Source of the DNA: JAVJRN01 sp040218415
Lineage (GTDB): Bacteria; Bacteroidota; Bacteroidia; Cytophagales; Cyclobacteriaceae
NCBI GenBank assembly: GCA_040218415.1
Contig: JAVJRN010000072.1
Location: 1-64,000 of the forward strand
Length of the DNA: 64,000 nt
Direction: 5' to 3'
Position numbers and translations under genes: made by a program. Under the pieces are notes generated by a model. That model made no database searches. It was not told the DNA's origin and saw nothing but the letters and a program-made list of their open reading frames with translations. Positions 28,072 through 36,455 of the stretch are shown piece by piece (positions within the stretch are counted from its first letter, which is position 1; each line of letters starts with the position of its first letter).

Positions 28072-28751
28072 TGAGGCTCTTTATACTGACGATACTTACT
28101 TTTTTACTGCTTAAAGTTTGTGCCCAAGAGCGTAGAAGGATGGTGTGGGAAGGTGGTGTTGCTGTTGATTATACCATCATCAAAAATATTAGTTTTAATA
28201 CTTCTTTAGCACAGCGCACCTCTTTTCTGGAAGATGGTGAGGGGCAGTTCACAGAACTGTCTTTTTTGGAATTCAACCAGTTTGTTACCAAAAAAGTGCA
28301 CCCACTCTTGAAGCTGTCATTGGGTTACAAGTTTAGAACGGTAGAGCCTGTGGAGGATTTTGACTTTTTTGAGCACCGCATTACCGAACAGGCGGCATGG
28401 ACTCATTTTGAAAGAAGGTTTCGCTTGGTTAGCAGACTTAGATTAGAGCAGCGTATTCGCTCGTCTACGTTTGCCCATCGCTACAGATATCGCTTATCAA
28501 CAGATTTTCCTTTGTCTGGCGATAAAATTGATGCGCAAGAGTTTTTTTTGGTCTTGTCTTCCGAGCTACTTCTCGAAATCGTAGAAAAAGAGCCGAATAC
28601 GCTGGAAAATCGGCTAAGTGGTAGTTTGGGCTATGCTATTTCTGAAAAAGTAAAAGCGGATTTGAATTTTACTTGTCGCATAGAGGATATCAATCTTGAT
28701 GCAGAAGTTATATTATTTATCACTACAGGCCTGAACATAAAACTAAACTAA
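28071..28751 (+). CDS. DUF2490-type outer membrane protein
   Basis: A protein of about 226 residues from the ATG at 28071, which overlaps the previous stop by one base. It has a signal peptide (RLFILTILTFLLLKVCAQ). The mature protein is a run of amphipathic strands such as HPLLKLSLGYKFRTVEP and RFRLVSRLRLEQRIRS, with the WxHFERRFRLVSRLRLEQR pattern typical of DUF2490. An outer-membrane barrel of about 10 strands is likely. Coupled to the secreted protein at 27490. Function unknown. Confidence 0.72.
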   Translation: MRLFILTILTFLLLKVCAQERRRMVWEGGVAVDYTIIKNISFNTSLAQRTSFLEDGEGQFTELSFLEFNQFVTKKVHPLLKLSLGYKFRTVEPVEDFDFFEHRITEQAAWTHFERRFRLVSRLRLEQRIRSSTFAHRYRYRLSTDFPLSGDKIDAQEFFLVLSSELLLEIVEKEPNTLENRLSGSLGYAISEKVKADLNFTCRIEDINLDAEVILFITTGLNIKLN

Positions 28752-28785
28752 GTGGTGAAAGAAGTTTGATTGGGTTTCCACTTTT
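28750..28785 (+). terminator. Weak hairpin after the DUF2490 gene
   Basis: AAGTGG and CCACTT can pair across a 22-base loop, followed by a short TTTG. It overlaps the stop codon, and the T-run is poor. Confidence 0.35.
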
Positions 28786-28896
28786 GTGATCTTTGTTTTT
28801 TGACTCTGCTGGTTAAAAGAATTTTTTAAAGAATGCGAAGGGTTCCATTCTCATTATTTTTATCTAAAATGCTCTCATAGCAACGAGTATCTACAC

Positions 28897-30141
28897 ATGA
28901 AAAGAGTCGTTATCACTGGAATGGGAACTATCACCTCACTGGGTCACAATGTGCGTGATTTTTGGCAAAATATTGTCGCGGGAAAGAGTGGTGCTGCTCC
29001 CATTACGAAGTTCAATACAGCGCATTTCAAGACCAAGTTTGCGTGTGAAGTGAAAGATTTCCAACCAAATACCTATTTGGATAGAAACGAAATCAAGCGC
29101 TCAGACCTTTTCACCCAATATGCTTTATATGCCTCCACTGAGGCAATCAACGATTCTGGCATTGATTTAAAAAGTATTTCGCCTTTTGATATTGGCGTAA
29201 TATGGGGTTCAGGAAATGGCGGTATGGGCACCTTTGAGGAGGAGGTAAAAGCTTATTCAAGCAATGAATATCGGCCACATTTCAGTCCGTTTTTCGTTCC
29301 CAAACTTTTATCTAATATGGCATCTGGACTTATATCTATGAAGTTCGGGCTGATGGGAATCAATCATACAACTGTAACGGCCTGTGCGTCTGCCAACTCG
29401 GCTTTAATGGAAGCTTTCAATTATATCCGTTTAGGTAAGGCCAAATTATTCGTTTCTGGCGGATCAGAGGCGCCTGTGACGGAGGCTGCTATCGGGGGTT
29501 TCAATGCCATGCGCGCCATGTCAGTGAACAATGAGCGTCCTGAGGAGGCTTGCAGGCCATTTGATCAGGCCAGAGATGGTTTTGTAATGGGGGAAGGTTC
29601 TGGCGCCATGATTTTGGAAGAATATGAGCACGCAAAAGCTCGCGGTGCAAAAATATATGCAGAGATCGTTGGTGCGGCAATGACTGCCGACGCTTATCAT
29701 ATATCTTCCTCACATCCCGAGGGCTTGGGAGCTGCTCATGCCATGAATTTGGCTTTGGAAGAGGGAGGAATCAATGCTGCAGACGTTGACTATCTGAATA
29801 CTCACGCAACTTCTACACCTGTTGGTGATTTAAGCGAGATCAATGCGGCAAGAAAAGTGTTTGGCGATAATCCGGAAAAACTTAAAATAAGTGCGACAAA
29901 ATCTATGACAGGTCACCTGCTCGGTGCGGCTGGTGCTATAGAGGGAATTATATGTGTTAAAGCTTTGCAAGACGGCATTGTACCGCCAACCATCAATACC
30001 TCAGCGCTTGATCCAGCTATACCTAAAACCTTCGATGTTGTGACAAAAGAATCGCAGCAGGTAAAATTGAACTACGCCATGAGCAACACGTTTGGTTTTG
30101 GTGGGCACAATGCCATTGTGCTTTTTAAAAGGTTTGACTAA
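28897..30141 (+). CDS. fabF: 3-oxoacyl-[acyl-carrier-protein] synthase II
   Basis: A 414-residue KAS II condensing enzyme that extends acyl-ACP with malonyl-ACP in fatty acid synthesis. The catalytic Cys is in TACASAN near residue 166; the two His are in THATSTPVGD and KSMTGHLLGA; the C-terminal glycine loop is NTFGFGGHNA. Length matches FabF. No acpP or rnc lies next to it, so this may be a second copy outside the usual acpP-fabF-rnc cluster. It converges on the LytTR regulator, with the stop codons overlapping. Confidence 0.93.
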   Translation: MKRVVITGMGTITSLGHNVRDFWQNIVAGKSGAAPITKFNTAHFKTKFACEVKDFQPNTYLDRNEIKRSDLFTQYALYASTEAINDSGIDLKSISPFDIGVIWGSGNGGMGTFEEEVKAYSSNEYRPHFSPFFVPKLLSNMASGLISMKFGLMGINHTTVTACASANSALMEAFNYIRLGKAKLFVSGGSEAPVTEAAIGGFNAMRAMSVNNERPEEACRPFDQARDGFVMGEGSGAMILEEYEHAKARGAKIYAEIVGAAMTADAYHISSSHPEGLGAAHAMNLALEEGGINAADVDYLNTHATSTPVGDLSEINAARKVFGDNPEKLKISATKSMTGHLLGAAGAIEGIICVKALQDGIVPPTINTSALDPAIPKTFDVVTKESQQVKLNYAMSNTFGFGGHNAIVLFKRFD

Positions 30142-30890
30142 AAGCCTAAAATCTCTTTTAGCTTGCTGTAGCCCGTTCGGCTCACGTTGAGGGTAGTCTG
30201 ATCATTGAGAATAACAATGTGCGACTCTTTGCCCATTTGTTCCAATCGATTGATGTTTTTGACTTTCACAATGTAGGACCTATGAATGCGCGCAAAATCT
30301 TCGGGAGGTAGGCTTGTCTCGAAGTACTTCATGGTATTCTGCTTCAGAAAAGTGCCATCAGCGGTATGCAGCTTTACATAGTCATCCATGGCTTCCAAGT
30401 AGTTGATCTTTTCGACTGGAATTATTTGAATTTTCGCGCCAGTTTTTACGGCTATTCGCGATAGCGGCTCTTTTCCAGAGGTTGATTGGCGTATATCTCG
30501 GGTTATACTACTAGGAAGTGTTTGTTCTAGACCAACCTTCTTTTTTGCCTTAGATAATGCATCAGCAAATCGCTCTTCTGAATAGGGTTTAAGTAAATAA
30601 TCCACTGCGTTTTTTTCAAAAGCATCAATAGCGTATTGGTCATAAGCCGTACTAAAAATAATGATTGGCGGATGATCGATCAACTCCAACATTTCCAAGC
30701 CGGTCACTTTTGGCATCATGATATCCAGAAAAATAATATTTGGTTTCAACTCGTTGATTTGCTTAAAGCCTTCAAAACCATTATCACATTGGCCTATGAC
30801 TTCTATCTCACTATCTTCAGACAGGTAGGAGATAATAATGTCTCTCGCCAGTTTCTCATCATCAATGACTACTACTTTGTATTTACTCAT
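30138..30890 (-). CDS. LytTR-family response regulator
   Basis: A 250-residue regulator. The receiver domain (about residues 1-120) has the acidic pair IDDEK, the phospho-acceptor Asp in FLDIMMPKVTG, and the Lys in YLLKPY. The LytTR DNA-binding domain occupies about 145-248 (INYLEAMDDYVKLHT, ARIHRSYIVKVKNI). It overlaps the upstream kinase gene by 4 bases, so the two form a LytS/LytR-type two-component pair. The likely target includes its own operon, but no repeat is visible that would mark the binding site. Confidence 0.93.
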   Translation of the reverse strand: MSKYKVVVIDDEKLARDIIISYLSEDSEIEVIGQCDNGFEGFKQINELKPNIIFLDIMMPKVTGLEMLELIDHPPIIIFSTAYDQYAIDAFEKNAVDYLLKPYSEERFADALSKAKKKVGLEQTLPSSITRDIRQSTSGKEPLSRIAVKTGAKIQIIPVEKINYLEAMDDYVKLHTADGTFLKQNTMKYFETSLPPEDFARIHRSYIVKVKNINRLEQMGKESHIVILNDQTTLNVSRTGYSKLKEILGF

Positions 30891-31942
30891 TTTGCCTTCA
30901 TTTTTAATGGGAATTTGAGGTTTACAGAAAAAGTGTTTTCTGTTTTTGAAATGGTCATTTGTGCCTGATTTCCATACACGAGTTCTAGTCTCTTTCTCAC
31001 ATTTTCAAGGCCTATGCCTTCTCCTTTTCTTGTGAAACTGTCCGCAGGAAAGCTATTGTTTAAGCTTAAGTCGAGTATTCCGTTTTTAACCTCGCAACGT
31101 AAATCAACGGATTCTTTATCGGTACTCTCATACACGCTATATTTAATTGCATTTTCAAACAATGGCTGTAATATCAAATTCGGCACCAACACCTTTTCGC
31201 AATCAGCACCAATGTTTTTTGTGAAAATAAGCTTCTCTCCAAAACGTACCTTTTCAATGTCCATGTAGTGGCTCAAATTTTCTATTTCGTCTTTCAATGA
31301 GTTCATTTGAATACTGTCTTTTCCCAGCGAGTATCGAAGAAAGTCACTCAGCTTGATCACCATTTTTTGCGCTGATTTTGGTTCTGTAATGGTCAGCGCA
31401 CTTATGGAGTTGAGGCTGTTAAATATAAAATGAGGATTGATTTGAGATTTGAGCATTCTTAGTTCCGAGTCTTTCAATAAGGCTTGTAGTTCCAACGCCC
31501 TGCTCGCTTCTTCCTGCATGTCCAGATAGTATTTGATTAGATAAAAAATAAGAATACTAATGCTGTAATACATTGAGCCGATAATGATTCTCCAAATAAA
31601 TGCATCCTCGAAGAATACGAGATATTCCTGTTCTTCTTTGTGAATTCCTTTTAGCAATAAGCCTGAAATGGAGATCCAAAAAGCGATGGTAACTGCTGCG
31701 GCAACAGTATGTGTAGAGATTAAGGAAAGACCATCTTTGCTTGCACTGGCAAACTGCACGATATACCAAAAACTAGGCACTATAGCCGCAAAAACCACAT
31801 GGTAAATAATGGCTTCTGTGATGGCTATTGGTAAGGAAAAATGGTAATAGAAAAAAAGAATAGATAAATGTGCAGAAGCCAAAATAACCCAAACCAGCAG
31901 ATAGTATTTGTATCCAGAGCCACTAAGAATTGGGTTTTTCAT
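30887..31942 (-). CDS. LytS/YehU-type sensor histidine kinase
   Basis: A 351-residue kinase with about four membrane helices in the first 145 residues and no large periplasmic loop. The His kinase domain (PF06580 type) has its phospho-acceptor in SQINPHFIFNSLNSI near residue 170, and the ATP-binding domain contains LVPNLILQPLFENAIKY and GEGIGLENVRKRL. It lies between the LiaF-like gene (23-base gap upstream) and the LytTR regulator (4-base overlap). Because it lacks its own sensory domain, the LiaF-like membrane protein could be the input; that is an inference. Confidence 0.92.
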   Translation of the reverse strand: MKNPILSGSGYKYYLLVWVILASAHLSILFFYYHFSLPIAITEAIIYHVVFAAIVPSFWYIVQFASASKDGLSLISTHTVAAAVTIAFWISISGLLLKGIHKEEQEYLVFFEDAFIWRIIIGSMYYSISILIFYLIKYYLDMQEEASRALELQALLKDSELRMLKSQINPHFIFNSLNSISALTITEPKSAQKMVIKLSDFLRYSLGKDSIQMNSLKDEIENLSHYMDIEKVRFGEKLIFTKNIGADCEKVLVPNLILQPLFENAIKYSVYESTDKESVDLRCEVKNGILDLSLNNSFPADSFTRKGEGIGLENVRKRLELVYGNQAQMTISKTENTFSVNLKFPLKMKAK

Positions 31943-31965
31943 TGGTTAATTGGAATGAGTGTTGG

Positions 31966-32658
31966 TTAGATGCCTTTGATTTCCGCACCACCAAAGACTA
32001 CCGATCCTTTGATCCTTAGCACTTTTCTCGAAGCTTCGCTTAAGTTGGTTGCCATTGGCCGTTTGTCCTTAAATCCTCCAAAGATCACAAAACTTTCGTT
32101 GATTACCGTCCAGTCTCTAGGAACCTTGATTTCATTTCCTCCAAAAAAGCAAAAAATATCGATCACAATTTCGTCTCCATCCATCTGAGCATGTGTAAGA
32201 TCAACGTCTGAGCCTCCAAAAATAGCGGTGATTTTACCACCTTTTATATTTTGTGAGGAATAGGACCTTTCTGACCCACCAAAGATGGAAGTATTCTCAA
32301 TATAATCTTCATCATGAAGTCCGTCAACACGGCTTGATTCGTCTTTTCGGCGCAGCACAATTGAAATACCAATAGCAATAAGGATCAGCGGCCACCAATC
32401 TCTTATTCGAAAGTCGGGCAGATAGAAAATGTCTGGTAGTAGGAAAAAGACACCAATACCAAGGAAAAGAAATCCTTCCCTTCTACGAGTAGCCAGCATG
32501 GAAACACCGATGATGACAAAAACTGTTTCCCATCCAAAAAGGTAGTAGGGAATGAAATCTGGAATCAAGTCAAGATTTCTGAATAAAAAATAGCCGCCAA
32601 AAAGCACAAGTGCTAATCCCAGCCAGGCGCGTTGATTGTTGTTTTGTCTGTTTTCCAT
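31966..32658 (-). CDS. LiaF-like membrane protein with toastrack-type domain
   Basis: A protein of about 230 residues from the ATG at 32658; the frame is open 37 codons further upstream, but only this start places the first helix (AWLGLALVLFGGYFLF) near the N-terminus. Four membrane helices fill about residues 10-105, followed by a beta-rich domain in which the triplet FGG recurs five times (IFGGSE, IFGGSD, FFGGNE, IFGGFK, VFGGAE), as in LiaF/DUF2154-like proteins. In Firmicutes, LiaF holds the LiaS kinase off until the envelope is stressed. First gene of the LiaF-LytS-LytTR operon. Confidence 0.82.
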   Translation of the reverse strand: MENRQNNNQRAWLGLALVLFGGYFLFRNLDLIPDFIPYYLFGWETVFVIIGVSMLATRRREGFLFLGIGVFFLLPDIFYLPDFRIRDWWPLILIAIGISIVLRRKDESSRVDGLHDEDYIENTSIFGGSERSYSSQNIKGGKITAIFGGSDVDLTHAQMDGDEIVIDIFCFFGGNEIKVPRDWTVINESFVIFGGFKDKRPMATNLSEASRKVLRIKGSVVFGGAEIKGI

Positions 32659-32748
32659 AATAGTATTCTTTAATGTTGTTTCAAAGCTGTTTGAAAACGT
32701 CCAGACGAAAAATAGCCAATCGGTAAGCGGTGGTAGATTATCGGTAAG

Positions 32749-32777
32749 TTGCGGATTAAATATTGCCACTAAATTTG
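32749..32777 (+). promoter_or_regulatory. Bacteroidota-type promoter
   Basis: TTG at 32749-32751 and TAAATTTG at 32770-32777 are separated by 18 bases, matching the TTG/TAnnTTTG consensus. It points toward the substrate-binding protein gene at 32861, giving a leader of about 80 bases. Confidence 0.6.
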
Positions 32778-32860
32778 TGTGTTAATAGAATTCACCGATT
32801 AACTCGTATGTTAGTAGTGATGATTGTAATACCTGATTTTCCTATTAGACCCTTTATAAA

Positions 32861-33712
32861 ATGATGACAATCAAACTTGGAGGAGTACCAGAATACTTCA
32901 ATTTACCAATTTATAGCGCCATTGATGAAGCACTTTTCAGTAAAGTAGGACTGAATGTTGAGTGGCAAGATATCAAGGAAGGTACAGGAGCTATGGTGAA
33001 ATATCTCGAAAATGGCACGCTGGATATGGCCATAGTACTCACGGAAGGAGCCGTAAAAAGCATTATTGAAGGAGTGAATCTTTCGATTGTGAAGCCTTAT
33101 GTGCAGTCGCCTTTGAATTGGGGTGTGCATGTGCCGGCTAATTCTGGGATCGAATCTTTCGATGATCTTACCGATAAAAAAATAGCGATCAGTCGGAAAA
33201 ATTCCGGATCTCATTTGATGGCTTTTCTCCTGGCAGAGCAAATGGGATGGGAAATTACAGATGAAAATTTCGTGATAGTAAATAATCTCGACGGAGCAAG
33301 AGCGTCATTCAAAAGTCAGGAGTCCAATATTTTCCTTTGGGAAAAGTTTACCACACAGCCGTTTGTTGATAGTGGTGAATTTAGAAGAATAGGAGAAATA
33401 CCTACCCCTTGGCCTTGTTTTATGCTGGTAGTCAATACTGCTTTTGCAATCACAAATAGGGCTGAGATACAAAAAGTAGTATCAGTCATTGGGGATAGTA
33501 TTGTGCAATTTCAACAAAATGAAAATCTGAGTGCGATCATTGCCGAGCGTTTTGGTCTGGAAAAAGATAAAACGGATCAAATAGTACAAGAACTGATCTG
33601 GGCGCCAAAGGAAAATACTGACTTAGCCAACATACTCGATCAAGTACAACAAACACTGCTGAGTCTTGGCGTGATAAGCTCGACCAAAAACTCTGAGGAG
33701 CTTATTTTTTAA
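32861..33712 (+). CDS. Substrate-binding protein-like (NMT1/SsuA fold) without signal peptide
   Basis: A 283-residue type 2 periplasmic-binding-protein fold: it begins TIKLGGVPEYFNLPIYSAIDE, continues with the typical EALFSKVGLNVEW and LENGTLDMAIVLTEG segments, and has the hinge region KKIAISRKNSGSHL. Relatives bind thiamine precursors, sulfonates or taurine. Unusually, there is no signal peptide or lipobox at any in-frame start (two ATG codons at 32861 and 32864 open directly into the fold), and no ABC permease or ATPase is near. It therefore looks cytosolic, perhaps a ligand sensor or an enzyme of the MqnA/THI5 type. Ligand unknown. Confidence 0.75.
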   Translation: MMTIKLGGVPEYFNLPIYSAIDEALFSKVGLNVEWQDIKEGTGAMVKYLENGTLDMAIVLTEGAVKSIIEGVNLSIVKPYVQSPLNWGVHVPANSGIESFDDLTDKKIAISRKNSGSHLMAFLLAEQMGWEITDENFVIVNNLDGARASFKSQESNIFLWEKFTTQPFVDSGEFRRIGEIPTPWPCFMLVVNTAFAITNRAEIQKVVSVIGDSIVQFQQNENLSAIIAERFGLEKDKTDQIVQELIWAPKENTDLANILDQVQQTLLSLGVISSTKNSEELIF

Positions 33713-33911
33713 TGATGTTTTCATCCTTTATGCCCTTGAAGCTATGGATAACAGATTTGGAAGTATAAATATAATTTTATTACTCCATTGACAGTAATTC
33801 CTATTTTTTAAGGCTGACGCTAGCAATCATGGTTGATTAAAAAGGGTCCAGAGAGATAACTATATATTTTGGAATCTTATTTTTTATGCGAAAAACAATC
33901 AACTTCGCGCT

Positions 33912-34424
33912 ATGGATTTTTATCAATCTTTGGAGGCCAATCAATTATTTATTATTCAGTCAATAGCGGCTGTCTTGGGTTATGTTGCATTGAAATATGT
34001 GTTGGGTAAAATAGTAGAACGAACTGGTCAAACCTTTGATTACCAGCGATCACGCGTTAAAGTGATCAAAAAGATTATTAACTTTATTTTGTTCATGCTC
34101 TTGGTAGGTCTTATACTAACTATTTGGGGTGTGGATCAGTCCAAACTAGTCTATTTTCTTTCAACACTATTGACAGTATTAGGCATTGCCTTTTTCGCTC
34201 AGTGGTCCATTATATCTAATATCACTTCATCGCTAATCATTTTTTTTAACCATCCCATCAAAATAGGAGATAGCATCAAAGTATTGGATAAAGAATTTCA
34301 GGTGGAGGGTAAAATCGCAGATATTGGTATATTTTTTCTCATAATAAAGACAGCTGAAGGCCAGCAGATCACTATGCCAAGTAATCTTTTTATGCAAAAA
34401 ATGATTTTGAGAATTGAAAAATAG
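33912..34424 (+). CDS. Minimal MscS-family mechanosensitive channel
   Basis: A 170-residue MscS-like protein (E. coli MscS has 286). Three membrane helices are seen at about residues 10-32, 52-72 and 78-112. The last contains the pore helix and kink (GIAFFAQWSIISNITSSLIIFF). A short beta domain (HPIKIGDSIKVLD to QQITMPSNLF) follows, and then the protein stops. The C-terminal alpha/beta cage domain of MscS is absent, with no in-frame continuation, so the gene ends naturally. Such short MscS relatives are known in Bacteroidota. Monocistronic. Confidence 0.8.
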   Translation: MDFYQSLEANQLFIIQSIAAVLGYVALKYVLGKIVERTGQTFDYQRSRVKVIKKIINFILFMLLVGLILTIWGVDQSKLVYFLSTLLTVLGIAFFAQWSIISNITSSLIIFFNHPIKIGDSIKVLDKEFQVEGKIADIGIFFLIIKTAEGQQITMPSNLFMQKMILRIEK

Positions 34425-34450
34425 TCAAGTTCAATTTGACTTGTTTATTT
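34422..34450 (+). terminator. Weak hairpin after the MscS-like gene
   Basis: AGTCAA (34423-34428) pairs with TTGACT (34436-34441), followed by TTGTTTATTT. The stem is short. Confidence 0.35.
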
Positions 34451-34506
34451 CCCGTTCCCAAGCTACTCAGCTAAATGTAAGCAAATCATACGCTTTTACT
34501 TGAAGT

Positions 34507-36306
34507 CTATTCAAACACAATATCATCAATGTAGATGGTTTGTCTGAAATCATCGGCGCTTCCAAAAATCACAAAACCAGATCTTATACATCTTAAGTCT
34601 AGTTTTTTAACATTGATGGAGTATTTTTTCCACTCGGTATCAAGCTCTATTTCTATTGCTTCTTTAGCGGAATCTGGGAATGGCTGGTCTTTGTCGATGA
34701 GCCCGAAACCTACGGTTACTTTAATTTTATCATCAGCTTTTGCCCAGAAGCTATATTTTTTAGCACCCGAAATGTCGTAACCTCCAGGTCTGTTACCCCA
34801 ATCGTTTGGCGGATCTACAAGTGCAAGCCCGAACCAATTCTTTGTGTCGTTATAATGAATTTTCAGAGCGGCCGAGCCGTTTTTTACTTCTTTTGTATTT
34901 TCAATATCTATTTCTAATGCCTGATAGTTTCCCATTTGCGCCGAAGCGATGTAAGGTTCATTTTGGCCATCTTGATATATGTAAAAAGGCAACTTTACTT
35001 TGGCTGTTTGGTAGGGGTTGGCTACATTTTTTTCATCGATAACCTTTACAGATGTAGTCGCGATCCCGATATTTTGATAACTGTCGGTCACGTTAGCGTA
35101 TATTTTAATCGCTCCCTTTTCTGCTGGAAGTTTTATTTCAAAACCATCACTCAAATTGCCACGCAGATCAAGCTTATTCAGTTGATCACGTCTTTTTCGG
35201 CTTCCCGTTCTTTGGTTATAAAAGAAATCAACCATCAGTGCTTCGCCTTCCGGGTCTGTCACTGTTAAATCCACAGCTACCCAATCTCCAACTTTACCTC
35301 CGGTGGTTTCAAAAGTGGCAATTGCAGGAACAAAATTCTTGGGTTTTTCGCCAGTATAAGCCTCTCGGATAGCCCAATATTGTGGGCGGTATTTTCCACG
35401 ATGATGCGTCAAAAGCCAAGTAGATATAAATTGATTGTCGTCGGCATAGTGGAAATTAAACACACCAAGACAAGAAGATTTGTTATCAATCCAGTTTTTG
35501 TAACCAGCTACAATGGCATTGTATTTTTGAGTGTCGTTGGGCTCTATTTTGATCCCATTTTCATCTTCCGGCATGTCCCATTCGCCAGATACACCGAATT
35601 CTGTAATTATATAAGGCTTATCGATATTTCGTTTTTCCATTTCCTTTTGTAATAAATCTGCCCCCGGACCGTAACAATTGAGGCCATAAATATCGATGGA
35701 GGGTACGTGTTTTTGCCACCAATCCATACCAAATGTCCATGCTTCCACAGAGGTAATGGGATGGTTGGGGTCTATACTTTTTATGGTTTGACAAACCGAT
35801 TCTAGGAAAAGAGAATAGGCCAGTTTTTCAGCGTCGGTAGCCATATTGAGGTAAACTTCATTGCCCACGCCCCAAGACAGCACTGCCGGATGGTTTTTAT
35901 ATTTTTCTACCGCATTTATCGCATCCTTGTACATAACATGCATGCCGGCTGTATCGGTAAGGTAATCAAAGCTATCATCTGCTTCCATTCCTGGGCGACC
36001 ATGACGCATCCATATACCTACCATGGCTTTCATTCCATGGTTATGCGCAGCATCGAGCAGTTTTGTCGTGTATTTGTTGTGATTCCAGATGCGAAGGGCG
36101 TTTACGCCGAGAAACTTCAAATCCTCAAAGTGAGTGTCGTAGTTGGCTGTGTCTTGATCAAACCCAATGGTGACGCCTTTCACTTTAAAGGGCTTTCCAT
36201 CGACGAGTATCTGCCATTGGCCGTCCGCTTGCGCTACAGTAGTTTGCGCATGTAGCGGAATAGTGAACAAAAAGAGAATGACAATTGAGGTGAGTGGTAA
36301 CTTCAT
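34507..36306 (-). CDS. Secreted clan-A glycoside hydrolase with C-terminal carbohydrate-binding domain
   Basis: About 599 residues from the ATG at 36306, with signal peptide KLPLTSIVILFLFTIPLHAQ. A (beta/alpha)8 barrel covers about residues 25-325; the acid/base Glu is in SWGVGNEVY and the nucleophile Glu in YIITEFGVSGEW, the clan GH-A arrangement seen in GH2 and GH72-like enzymes. An Ig-like linker domain (about 330-425) follows, then a jelly-roll, CBM11-like domain ending in IYIDDIVFE. It probably acts on a beta-linked glucan in the periplasm or outside. No SusC/SusD pair or other hydrolase is near. The exact GH family is not certain. Confidence 0.8.
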   Translation of the reverse strand: MKLPLTSIVILFLFTIPLHAQTTVAQADGQWQILVDGKPFKVKGVTIGFDQDTANYDTHFEDLKFLGVNALRIWNHNKYTTKLLDAAHNHGMKAMVGIWMRHGRPGMEADDSFDYLTDTAGMHVMYKDAINAVEKYKNHPAVLSWGVGNEVYLNMATDAEKLAYSLFLESVCQTIKSIDPNHPITSVEAWTFGMDWWQKHVPSIDIYGLNCYGPGADLLQKEMEKRNIDKPYIITEFGVSGEWDMPEDENGIKIEPNDTQKYNAIVAGYKNWIDNKSSCLGVFNFHYADDNQFISTWLLTHHRGKYRPQYWAIREAYTGEKPKNFVPAIATFETTGGKVGDWVAVDLTVTDPEGEALMVDFFYNQRTGSRKRRDQLNKLDLRGNLSDGFEIKLPAEKGAIKIYANVTDSYQNIGIATTSVKVIDEKNVANPYQTAKVKLPFYIYQDGQNEPYIASAQMGNYQALEIDIENTKEVKNGSAALKIHYNDTKNWFGLALVDPPNDWGNRPGGYDISGAKKYSFWAKADDKIKVTVGFGLIDKDQPFPDSAKEAIEIELDTEWKKYSINVKKLDLRCIRSGFVIFGSADDFRQTIYIDDIVFE

Positions 36307-36455
36307 AATTGGGGTTGTCAATGATTACTTTTTAAACAGGCTTTCATTTAATAGGTTTAGCGCCTTATTACATTGAGAAAGGTAGGTTGCAAAACTTGGC
36401 ACTAAAAACCGATTTTCTAACGAAAAGCGAAGGTTAATCTTTGCAATAATTCATT

